Assembly (NCBI GenBank): GCA_008704415.1
Contig: VXIS01000028.1
Span: 124,001-188,000 of the forward strand
Source of the DNA: Sphaerosporella brunnea
Lineage: Eukaryota; Ascomycota; Pezizomycetes; Pezizales; Pyronemataceae
Length of the DNA: 64,000 nucleotides
Direction: 5' to 3'
This document shows positions 54,640 through 64,000 of this stretch, in pieces. The stretch's first letter is position 1. Every line of letters begins with the position of its first letter. Below the pieces are notes generated by a model. The model ran no database searches, was not told where the DNA came from, and was given only the letters and a program-made list of their open reading frames with translations. Both the position numbers and the translations under genes were made by a program.

Positions 54640-55249
54640 CTACCGCGATCATCCCGAACGCCAGTCTTCGAAAATGCCCTACCAGAATGTGCTCCATTCT
54701 GACTCACAATACGAGGTCTAATGGTTGTAAATGCTCAGAATCAGCCAATGCAATCCACGTTCTCGAATATTTAAAAGGACGGGTGGTATGAATAAAACCA
54801 ACTCGGAGGTAGTGAGCAAGTCGGTGCGCTGCAGAACATGAATTACCTTCATCGTATTGCGTTTCGATGGAGCCCAAACAGCCGTGTACGCTTTATCTGG
54901 TTTCTTTGGGCTTCTGCTATTGGTCGCAGGGCCCTCTTCTTCTGTTGACACGCAGATTCGGTTAAAGCCGCAGCACAGTGCTAGCAACCGCCCGGCCATC
55001 AAACGCAAAGCTGATGGCGACAAACCGATTCAATTTAGCAGCTTAATTTCTTGAGTAACAAGAGATGCAGCCGGTGCTGGTCCCCTATCGGCTCCTTTAT
55101 GATCGCGTTGCCAAATGCCTATCAGTTACTGCCTTCGCACGCGCAATTCACTCGGCCCGGGCCTGCCACTCTTGCTCGAACTATTCGAACTTCATCTCCA
55201 GTTCAAGAGCGACGAATGCGTCATAGACCGGAGTGCGGTCAAAAAGTTT
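54640..55249. other. No gene seen
   Basis: Short frames only. Confidence 0.35.
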
Positions 55250-55738
55250 TCAATATCTAGGCCACAACCTCAGTGAGCTACAGAACAGCAAAACAAGGAG
55301 GGAGAGGGACAGCGCCGAAAGATGTCGTATGGGGTCGATCCTATTCAAGACCGACCAGGCTGAGATCGTACAACAACACGATGTGTAGAGGATTTTCTGC
55401 ATGTGTATGCAGACTCTAGTCTCTTGGAAGTAGGATAGGAGTTCGTCAAACGCTAGAAATGCCGCAGAACGCTGGCACGGAGACTCGCGCGTCTCAACAC
55501 TCAACATCCACATCTTGAGAGACTCGAGGCTGTTCTTGATGAACTGCAATTCTTGCCCGTTCTCGCTACTAAGCCCATCATGGCGCAGGGCGTCGACATG
55601 GCGCAGGGCGTCGAGAAACATCCGGGGGGTGGGGGGTAACGTTGCTGGTGAATGGCAGAAGAGATAAAATGTTCGAGGGTCCCCTGACTTTGGGGGCATG
55701 AGTAACTGCTGCACAAACGCCGTTTCACCGCATGGCAT
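55250..55738 (-). CDS. Possible ORF, 162 codons, unknown
   Basis: Open from ATG 55738. The middle reads like a helical protein (QELQFIKNSLESLKMWMLS, AFLAFDELLSYFQET) and contains a small in-frame duplication (DALRHVDALRHD) from a 15-bp repeat. The C-terminal 35 residues are hydrophobic. No promoter or intron evidence, and its length is near the chance limit. Confidence 0.3.
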   Translation of the reverse strand: MPCGETAFVQQLLMPPKSGDPRTFYLFCHSPATLPPTPRMFLDALRHVDALRHDGLSSENGQELQFIKNSLESLKMWMLSVETRESPCQRSAAFLAFDELLSYFQETRVCIHMQKILYTSCCCTISAWSVLNRIDPIRHLSALSLSLLVLLFCSSLRLWPRY

Positions 55739-55739
55739 T

Positions 55740-56817
55740 TCCCGTAATTCGTATTGCGAATGAACCTGACCTAGTACCTATTAGACGTTGGTCCTGCATT
55801 TCGCTTCAAACATCTCGCGACGTTGCAGCGCCCGCCGACCCGGTCACCTGACGAAACGTACTCACGGGTGTCTGACCGGCCGGGGCAGTCAGATCATGAC
55901 GGTTGGACGCTTCTGGAAGGGGACTCAACTGCGCCGAAGCTAGCGCGTTCTCGCAAGATGTTCTGGACTATGCTTTCTTGCTCCGGCTTAAGTCTGATGG
56001 TATCCGGGCGTCGACAACTCTCCTGGTGGTGGTGGTCCAGACGGGGTCGATATGCGTGAAAGCTCAGCCTCGGGTGGCTATCTAGACCATCGCGTCTACG
56101 TCAACCATCCTCGCCGGTGACAGCCTTTCTGTGTGAAACCCCACGAGGGTGCCTACGAGTGCACCCAGAATTGCGGTTTCGATGCCGCTGCAGCTGGGGT
56201 TGAACGCTCAGACTATAAAGGCGACGCAGCTGGGGCGAAGCGGTACATGGACGGCGCCGGAGGAGACGGTGTCACACGCGGTGGTGCAATATATTTTTGT
56301 TCCATGTTTCTCTTTCCCACGTCTCACCCACGTCTGTCCATCACTTATCGATTTGTTTCTTTGTTTGTTTCGATTTGTTATTGCTTATATGGGGTGGAAT
56401 GACGTTCAAAGCCACTTTATTGGTATCACTGGTGAGTAAGCCAGCCATTGCGTGAAGGCGAGCAGGATGCGCTGCGGGCGGTTGAGCGGCAGTTGTGTCT
56501 CGTGGCCCGTTGGGGAAAGGAAACAACGGTGGGCGATCCGGCAGCTGTTCGGCGTTCTGACATGGACTTCAATGCACTACTAGTCACCAAGAGTTTCTGC
56601 GATCGGTCTGGCCAGAACGCATGCAGGGAAAGCGGACATTGTGAATAGAATGGTATCTCAGGTGCAGCGCTCGGTGGCGCGGACTAACTTGTGCCCACGG
56701 CCTCGCGCCGAAAAACTCAGGTTATTCGTATAGTAATTTACAGATCTTGATTGCAATGAAAAACACGAATGAAGCTTGATAGGCGCTCTTGAAGACCCGG
56801 ACACCCTCCATCCCACC
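55740..56817. other. No supported gene; 3' flank of the HNH gene
   Basis: Short frames only. A T-rich segment (near 56350, TTTGTTTCTTTGTTTGTTTC) could be a simple-sequence remnant of a LINE tail but lacks the family terminus. Confidence 0.35.
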
Positions 56818-59164
56818 TCACTGTATCGCCTCGATGACGCGAACGACGGTCGATGCAGGCGACTGCAACTGCGGGTCTCTCCATTCCTGGGCGGCGACCT
56901 TATCGTCCAGCGAATGTGCGCACTTGCATTGACGTTAGCTCCGCTCAAAATTGACGACTCCGCAAACTTACCATCAGCTGCACCAGGGTGCGAGCTTTGT
57001 GATCGAAGCCTTCCATGGCGGTGGACTGCTGAGTGAGCGTGAGCGCAGCTCTAGTGGAGGCAAATCGGGCACCGATGTTGTGTCTGTGGTCGATCGGGTC
57101 GACCGTGGACGCAGAGCTTGCGGTTGAGTTGCTGGACATGCTAGACTCCGAGGTGGAACTTTCGGTATCGGATTCCACGTCGGTAGACATCTGCTGGAGC
57201 ACCTTGCGGACGCTCTCAGCGGAGCTTTCGACAGAGTTTTGAGACTCAGTTCTAGCGGTGGCAAGTTCGACGGCGAACTTGTTTTTGTGATCGATACTGT
57301 CGATTGAAGACACAGAGCTGGCTGTCAAGATGCTGGAATGGCTGTGCTCGGAGGTAGAACTCTCATTATCCGAATCGTAGTCGGCTTCAGTTGACAACCG
57401 CGCGGTTGTTTTATCCTCACCACCGGCAATCTCGGGGATGCTCTCCGCCGCCTCATCAAGGATGCTCTCCGCCGCCTCATCAAGGATGCTCTCCGCCGTC
57501 TCATCGGGGCAAGGGACCCGTAAACCTTCACCCTGGGGCGGGTCATAGTACTTTGTTTCCGGCAGTTCGCCCTCAGCGCGCAAACACCTCAAGACGCACT
57601 GCTGCCAATGCCAAAGCCAGACAGCCTCCGGAGGAAACTGCTTGCTCGCGCCGCGCGCGATCCGCCTGCCATGGAACGATACGAGTTCAGGCACGGGGAT
57701 GAAAACCACTACTCGCCACGTCTTTGGATGCACTCCCCAAAAGAAGCGATCAAACATGCAGTGCAGATCGGCACGCAGCATGACGCCGTTCTCGAGCGCG
57801 TTCTGGTCAATCTTGCCGCACTCGATTCGTAGTTTCCTGCGCGACATCCGTATGCCTGCGACGATTTGGGTTTTCCAAAGATCGGGACGGCCAAGGGGTA
57901 TGATATGCGCAGCTTCGATCGCCGGTCCGCACAGCATCTCTTTGCGCTTATCCACGAACGGAGGGTGGTTATTGGAGCCGGTTAGGATGCAGGCCAGGTC
58001 ACGCTTCTCGATAGCGATCCGGAATGCGGCAGTGCGTGGAGTGGCAACAACCGGGTCCCGACCTTTCGTATTGAGGTGGTGCAATTCTGCGTCGGTGAAC
58101 TCGCGTGCGTACATGTGGTTTTCCATAGTCGCCAGCCGTATATCGGTACTCAACTGGTGCACCTTGATCTCGGCAACATCCGTTTTCACGGTGTTTAACT
58201 CCCCGTGGATGGTGTTTAACTCTGCCTGGATGGTTTTAAACCAGGGAGTGATAGCTTTGGCCACTGCTGCTTCGATCGCCGTCAATTCGGTTTGTTGCGG
58301 CGACATGGGCTCTGATGATCCGGGTGGCGCAACGGGCATCCTTACGACCGATCTCGCCTTTTTGGGACTCTTTGCTGGTGACCCTTGCCCAGCCCTGCGC
58401 CGTTTCGCCGGTGACAGTGATTTTGCCGGGGACCGTGATTTGGGCGGCATCCCAGTTCTTCCCCGTTCCTCGGTCACCGCAACCTGACCCCCCGTCGTCG
58501 GCGTACCGTCCTGTTTTCTCTTCGGATCCTCAATCGAAATCAAGTCCGAACTCTGCAGGCCAGCAATGCCGTCGCAACAGGCGGGAACGGCCTCACCGCT
58601 CCAGTGGTGCGTAGCGATGCCGGCATGCCACTCCAATTCTTCGCAGTCAAGAGCGTCCGGGTTTTCGCAGTGCTCAATGTAGTAATACAAGCCGGGTGCC
58701 ACGGGCTCGGTGCATTGGGGTGAGAAAAACGTGGCGACTCCAGCACCGTCCAGTCGCGCAAGCACAACGCAAAACGTATCGTCTTCGTGGTCGTTCCACC
58801 CCTCTGGCAGGATGAAGGCGATGCTCAACATCTCGAAGAGCATGTCGAAGGTGATCATGTATTCCTCCTCCGCGTGCTGATAGAAGCCGGTGAACTCAGG
58901 CTCGGTGGTGTCCGTTGCGAAGCGCGTCACGATGGAAACGTTCCGATACGACCAGAAATGCGAGTAGCGGTAGGCAGCGGGTTCCGGGATTATCATCAGC
59001 GGGTTTTCGGTTGCAGGAGTGTCTGGCGGGTCGGGCGCGGGTTGCCCATCGGCATCGCCGGCGGCGCGGGCTGCGGCGGTCGGAGGTAGAGACGGCGTGT
59101 AGAGCGCCCGCGCGACAGGCGCAGACGGCTCGCGAAATCGAGGGTTCACTCGCGGCGGCGGCAT
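56818..59164 (-). CDS. HNH (HNH_2-type) endonuclease-domain protein, ~765 aa
   Basis: Exon 1 runs from ATG 59164 through 731 codons. A GTAAGT donor at 56971, a GCTAACG branch site and an acceptor ending at 56923 define a 49-nt phase-0 intron. Exon 2 adds 34 codons (CAHSLDDKVAAQEWRDPQLQ...) to a stop at 56818. Residues 60-200 form a conserved-looking N-terminal domain of unknown function. Residues 238-272 are basic SPAK/SPKK repeats (likely nuclear or DNA-binding). Residues 290-350 are a coiled coil with a small repeat (AELNTIHGELNTV). Residues 378-530 are the HNH domain: IEAAHIIPLG (His420), ENGVMLRADLHCMFD (Asn459, His468). Residues 556-575 are AESILDEA repeats, and 590-710 hold a two-fold Ser-rich repeat. 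The catalytic triad looks intact. Fungal HNH_2 proteins are a large, poorly understood group; DNA cleavage in the nucleus is inferred. Confidence 0.85.
57433..57507 (-). repeat. 3 x 24-bp in-frame repeat in the HNH gene
   Basis: Three consecutive units (AAGGATGCTCTCCGCCGCCT on the plus strand) encode AESILDEA-AESILDEA-AESIPEIA, the last being diverged. Likely length-polymorphic, since two units are almost identical. Confidence 0.8.
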
Positions 59165-59361
59165 GTCTGGAGCGAGAAGTGTCAGCTAATAGGAAGAACG
59201 AGACGAGCGATACGCGTACTATTGTGTGTGAGTCTGGTTGGGATTGGTTTGGAAGGAAGCGATCTGCGAGGGTGGTGGTGGTAGTTGCGATAGTAGTGGT
59301 TAAGGTGTGATGGGGCTTTGGGGGTTGAGCTGTCGACGCGCACAATAAATCGGCCAACTGG

Positions 59362-59383
59362 TTGGGTTAGGGTTAGGGCAACC
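59362..59383 (-). promoter_or_regulatory. Telobox-like element upstream of the HNH gene
   Basis: CCCTAACCCTAACCC on the minus strand, about 200 bp upstream of the ATG at 59164. It equals about 2.5 telomere repeats, but a single short match inside a promoter is more like a telobox (a Tbf1/Rap1-type site) than a telomere. It sits in an otherwise ordinary sequence. Confidence 0.35.
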
Positions 59384-59499
59384 GTACCGCGCATCGAGCG
59401 CGACTGCGAAAGCACCACGGCTGAGTGATCATCGAAACCGCAGTCAACCGCGATGCCTCGTGAACTTGCCCAAGGGATGGGATCTATTCTTTGGTGCGC

Positions 59500-59976
59500 T
59501 CAATTGGATTGAAATTTCGGGCATGCTGTTATGCGGGCAGTGATCGCAGTTAGCATTCTGGGCCTGGTCTCAAGCGGTGTTTCCTTACGCAGCGGTTGGT
59601 TGATGTCGATGACACCGTTCAGCGATTGCATCGCTCATTCATTCACGCCTGCATCGCTCTGTTCTTTTGCGAAGTCAGCTTCCCTGAATCCGATCGGCCT
59701 TTGGATCGACTGCAGTACCAGCATCGATAATGGAGAATTTCCCATGACTCTATCGGCGTCGGATACAGAATTCTGCACGCTCTGGATAGGGGTATCCACG
59801 TCTGCGCGTGAGATCGTTGGATCCGGTGGATAGATAGGGGTTTGGGGCCGGATCCTTGTGCTGTGGTGTCTTAGGCTTTGGCGTTGCATGTGCATGGGCT
59901 GGGGATATATCACGTCCTGAACAAGAATGCCGAGGAAATACTGGCTGTCGGACATTGGGGAACCGCTGATCAACAA
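59500..59976 (-). pseudogene. Possible decayed ORF with one stop
   Basis: A minus frame of about 158 codons is broken by a single TGA (near 59633). It reads SRADVDTPIQSVQNSVSDAD, MGNSPLSMLVLQSIQRPIGF, then after the stop AMQSLNGVIDINQPLRKETP and TRPRMLTAITARIT. It looks like former coding sequence but no family was recognised. It lies divergent to, and upstream of, the HNH gene. Confidence 0.35.
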
Positions 59977-60369
59977 TCTGCAGCGTCAAGAAGGGAGGAT
60001 GTTGCGTGTGTTGGAATAGGCGTCCTGACATGAGTCCTGGCGTGTTTATATTTTGCAGTGGCACGACACTTGCTTTGTCGGCATTCTTGATGGTTGGGGC
60101 ATCCACCATGCTTGCAGGCTTCCGGGCATCCTAGAGCTAGAGCGTGCAGATCAGGACCCACCCAGTTTGCATGAACTGTCAATGCCGGGATTGGTTGAAT
60201 CTGGGGAGGACGTGCAGGAAGCCTACAATCAGCCATCCTGGACCTGATGTGGGCGTGAGTTACCCGACGGGTCCTGGTGGGGCGGGGGCGACGACGTCCA
60301 GAAAAACTCAAATCATAGCTTTCTCGTGACATTTTTAAACGCGGATCACTCTTTCTGTTTGGCTTTGCC

Positions 60370-60834
60370 ATAGTTTGACGTCATCTTGGATACGTTGACG
60401 AATTCAGCTGAAATTTCACCGCACGAAAGGATGGTAACTACAGCGAGTGGCAGCAGCTGGAGATGAGTCGACTGGGAGACGTTACTGCGGCATTGAATAG
60501 GCGTTGCAAAAAGGGAGAACGACCGCATGCGATCCCGGAGGAAGCGGTCAATGGTGGTATCTATCGGCTTTGTTTGGATAATGTCCGCAGCGCGAAGGTG
60601 AAAAGTCGGCAGCAGATATCTGGGTCGAGAGTGAGCCTGGGTTACGGTATCTCACGGATAGTAATACTGCTTGAGGAGTAGAATGCGGATAGCGACGCCG
60701 AGGAAAATGAGGAGATGATCCTGCCCGCGGCAACCAAGGAAGCGTCCAACAGGGGAGTACGGCGATTGCGGCCCCGCGGCCGAAGCGGAATATACGGTCC
60801 GAGCTTCTCCGCACACACCACCTCCGATCATTGA
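60370..60834 (+). pseudogene. Damaged paralogue of the 6305-7618 gene
   Basis: The plus strand reads DVILDTLTNSAE, then after a 1-nt shift NFTARKDGNYSEWQQLEMSR, VTAALNRRCKKGERPH and CLDNVRSAKVKSRQQ. This aligns with the 6305 protein (ILILRRELQDL, EFKLTRNYCTWGADVMRK, VTAQLNADPKWKK, FLDNVRNMKAAKEKQ). A GTGAGC donor at 60631 and a TAG acceptor at 60681 give a 51-nt phase-0 intron at the position seen in the 6305 gene. The next exon starts NADSDAEENEE, again acidic, and stops at 60832-60834, far shorter than the other copy. Downstream Pro-rich frames (to about 61025) may be the shifted remainder. The frameshift and early stop suggest a pseudogene. Confidence 0.65.
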
Positions 60835-60839
60835 GCCGA

Positions 60840-63800
60840 GAGGTCCAGCGCGAACACATGCGAAACCTGACTGTCCTCTTCCACCGAGCGGCTGTAGTCC
60901 ATTCAGTCCCGACCGGCAAAGAACCGCTGCATCGCCAGATGTTCCGCTCCCCACTCTGGCACATCCTCCCTATGCAGTTCTACAAGATGTCAAGCGCGCC
61001 GAAGCGCCAGCAAGCCCCACCTCATAGTCATCAGGGCCCAAACCATTTTTTTTGCAAGTTCCAGCTTTGCTGACAACCGTTTGAGTCAAAAGAACTTGAC
61101 GGGAGGATCAGAATTGAGTGTGTACATCCAGTCATGAATGCAATTTTGCTTGGTCAATATCTACGATGCGTTTAGGAAATTATATCAAACTTTCGTTATT
61201 GACGCGTGCGTTCCATTTGGATGGGTACAAATTTCGTGGTGGTGATTTTTGTGCGGTGCGCGGGTGGTTTCGAGACTCAAACACATTGGCCGGAGCCACC
61301 AGCACGTCTGGAAACCCTCTTTCGCACGTGAAGTCGTACAGTCTGCAATAAAACCGGTATGTGCTCATATTCAACAGCCTGCAACCATGCAAGACAGGAG
61401 CACCTGTGTTCCAGTATCAATTGCGTTGCTTTAAAGAATACGAGACGTCTTTGAAACTCTGTTCTTTACTTACGGACATGCCGTGACTGTACACTGCCTT
61501 CCACCGATCCCAGGGACAGGCTCCAGCCCGAGATAGACCAAAGTATCACCCAGAGAGAGCAGCGGCCTACTTCCGTCGACCTTGTACGCTCCGATACTGT
61601 CAGCGATCTTATGCACATCACGCTCTCGCCCTAGACGTGCGCCGTCCGGTCAGCTCTTGAACGGTTCCATCCACTGCGCTGTCGCGACTGGACGTTCTCG
61701 CCGTCCACTTTTGCTCAATGCCATACCGCCTGACGCCAGCAGGGAATTCGAGGTCAAGTTGACATCGTGTGAGTGCGAGCTTTTGTCGATGTCAGGTGGG
61801 GTCAAAGTGAGACAGTTGTCACCGTGGAGGCGAGTCGGAACAGTGCTCCGCGTGATACAGCCATTAGAGGCACTGGCGAATACACGTTGCCTTCTCTTCC
61901 GGGATACAAAACCGAAATCTTGATTGCCAACCGGCACTGTTCAACCTATGAAAGCCAGTCTGGGCGGTGCGGGTGCGTTCTTTTGTGCGGAGGGGCTGTT
62001 CAGCAACGACCGCGATACTGGCAACAGCGTACCGACGTGAGGACCGCTGCGGGGACTCAGGGATGCACCGTCGACGTCAACACTGATGAGTGCCTTGTGC
62101 CGGTGAAGGGGGTTCCCCAGAAGCTACATACGTTTCGAGCGGACAACGAACAGATACACCATGCAGTCGTCACACACAGCCATTATTTCACGCCTTGAGC
62201 GCTATGAAACCGGCGGAGGAACTGGCAATAGATGTTTAATGACGCAAACCTGGTTCGAGTTTCCCTAACCAAAGGCCAAAATTCCTAATGCAACAGCCTT
62301 GCCGACGGCGGCCCTCCGACAAGTCTGACATGGCCGTCAGAGGGGCGAGCCAATCGTCTGCCGTAAAACGCAGCGTGAAGCTGATTCAAGGCACCTGAAG
62401 TCTTACCATGCTGTCATTCTCGAGCTATGACATCGCTCACAAACGCATTGTAATTGAGTATAAATTCCGCCCACACCACGACGCGGCCATTGTGACCCCA
62501 ATACCTCTGCGACACGTCGGGTATGCGGCGCGCCTGTTTGACACGCCCCACGAGAGGTAGTGAGCGCTCGGGTGCGGTGATATATAGTCGTCGCCCCGGT
62601 CGGAACATGTGACATGCTAGCAGTCGGGAGTAAATCTGGCTACACCACACGCGGATGTCGACGCCAATACTGGCCTGTATTGGGTGGTTTGTCGGATGGC
62701 ACAAGTTCCAGAGTGTGCACGATTCAGTCACTCAGTAATAAGAATGCAGGGTTGGGGGGCCGGCCCAACAATGAACGAGCTATCTTCGTACCAGCAGCAG
62801 AGAAACGCGCGAACAGATTCAAATGACAATGCACTGGCCACTAACCCACGTTGCTTCTGCTCTCGTCAGCCGCGTCACGATCATGCCACGAATTCTGCAC
62901 GCACGCTCTGCGTGAAGGCTTCCTGTAGCATTCGCGCAACGCTCCTTATCTGGTCCATCTAGGTCGTACGACAGCATCCAGGCTCACAGATACATTGAAG
63001 CAAGTAAGCGCTTTTTGTATCTGCAGGTGCCGTTGAATCTTCGTACGTCCCATATGGAAACCTACACGGAAACTGCGGGTTTCTGTGGTCATGGACGTGC
63101 ATAAACCATCTTCACGCCGCTGATATATGATTTTGCCTCGACGTCATTAGGCGGTTGACCGTCCGGACATATACGCTGTGGACCCGTCTTGTACCAGGAT
63201 GGCGTTCGGATAGGTACCAAGCGGTCTTCAAGTAATAACACTGTGGGCGATTGTCCGTTCGCGGTATTACCCTCGGTGGTGCAATTTTCCGTAGAACCAC
63301 GCTGGGTCGTCCGTCTGCGTTACAGTCGAGTGAAGACCGAAGCTAACCCCGGATAGGGATGCTAGAAGGCCGCTCAATACAACCATCCACATGACGGCGG
63401 GCCTCGTTGAACGCGCCACCAAGCATCCGGCTCCGATGATACCGTGCTTCAACTCGTACCTCCAGTCATTGTTGTCATATCCTGGGCCCTCCCAAGCGGC
63501 GTTGAAAATTTAATGGCGTGTTGTGGTTCTCGCTCCGTGCCAGTATCGTGCGCAGGCAGACTGCGGGGGCGACGGGGCTCGTGACGGAAGGCGTCTAGAG
63601 CAAAACCTTTCCACAACCGGTTGCTCTGCTCGTTCTCTGTCCATCCCCATCCATCGTTATATCACGGTTCAGTTACCCACCCACCAATCCACAGCATTAG
63701 CGCCAGCTCTGATGCTCACCAGCTGCGCTGCGAGGACGGGCCCGGGCGTAGCAGCTGGGCGACGGAAGGCCTGGTACATTCTAGAGGACCAGAGTGAAGC

Positions 63801-64000
63801 GACTGCGCATGAAGCTAATGGGGTTTATTTTCTGTGTTTCCTGATTCTTGGTTTTGGTATCATGACAATGCACGGGTTTTTGGTGATGCGTATCGATGTT
63901 GACAACAATTTTGTTTGAAGGTGGTGATGGTAGACAGACGCCCAAATAAAGACAGACAAACAATAGCCAGCACAACAAACAGACGATCTTCTTGGAAAAT
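60840..64000. other. No firmly supported gene
   Basis: Frames of 113-141 codons exist (61582-61923, 61773-62198 and 63523-63918, all plus). The 61773 frame is the most protein-like (NTDECLVPVKGVPQKLHTFR) and the last one ends in a hydrophobic segment (FLCFLILGFGIMTMHGFLVM), but none has a motif, promoter or intron. No repeats shared with the rest of the window were recognised. Confidence 0.3.

Noticed and set aside
56340..56395. Seventh LINE tail (TTTG-repeat run)
   Set aside because: The T/G-rich run lacks the conserved terminus TTCGGCCGCTTG and 3' UTR found in the other tail-bearing copies.
57642..58487. 281-codon plus-strand frame
   Set aside because: It lies antisense inside the HNH exon and has no motif of its own.
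59362..59383. Telomere end or interstitial telomere
   Set aside because: Only about 2.5 TTAGGG units with unique sequence on both sides; a telobox in a promoter is the simpler reading.

Overview
The window looks like a TE-rich, gene-poor stretch of a filamentous fungal nuclear genome. The evidence is: short introns (47-67 nt) with GTRAGY donors and CTAAC-like branch sites; fragments of a Tad-like LINE with RNase H and a terminal Cys/His motif; many hAT relics; a fungal-type HNH protein; and a relic of a siderophore-type MFS transporter. Protein style hints at Ascomycota, but the phylum is not fixed by anything I can see. Base composition is near 50% GC with no obvious AT-rich RIP signature, except that two stops in the MFS relic are compatible with C-to-T change. 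There are no bacterial operons, rRNA genes or CRISPR arrays.

Layout. 1-1.2 kb: 3' ends of two LINE copies. 4.4-5.1 kb: a compact intronless gene on the minus strand with its promoter. 5.4-9 kb: a G-rich repeat family flanking a 420-codon gene (6305-7618) of an unrecognised family. 10-13.3 kb: three hAT relics (two nested) and a long-TIR foldback MITE. 15.5-16.4 kb: a LINE 3' half. 16.5-20.4 kb: a GC-rich tract with no convincing gene. 22-23.8 kb: hAT debris, a non-autonomous element and an inverted duplication. 24.7-25.4 kb: a small spliced gene whose 5' flank is tandemly duplicated. 26-33 kb: heavily decayed DNA with two stop-depleted minus-strand frames. 36-39.7 kb: two hAT-type MITEs, a minisatellite and a LINE tail. 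39.8-42.9 kb: broken and spliced coding DNA cut by a LINE insertion. 43.1-50.2 kb: three hAT-type elements (one with a perfect 8-bp target duplication) around an MFS pseudogene. 50.8-51.6 kb: a small spliced gene. 52.6-54.7 kb: more repeats. 56.8-59.2 kb: a large HNH-endonuclease gene with one 49-nt intron. 60.4-60.8 kb: a second, damaged copy of the 6305-7618 gene.

The genes do not form a pathway. The best candidates for functional genes are 4419-4940, 6305-7618, 24753-25237, 50907-51572 (5' exon unresolved) and 56818-59164. They appear lineage-specific, are rich in charged, Pro or Ser tracts, and sit as islands among dead transposons. The clearest new observation is that 6305-7618 and 60370-60834 are paralogues sharing a 51-nt phase-0 intron at the same place, followed in both by an acidic stretch. 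This defines a gene family I cannot name.
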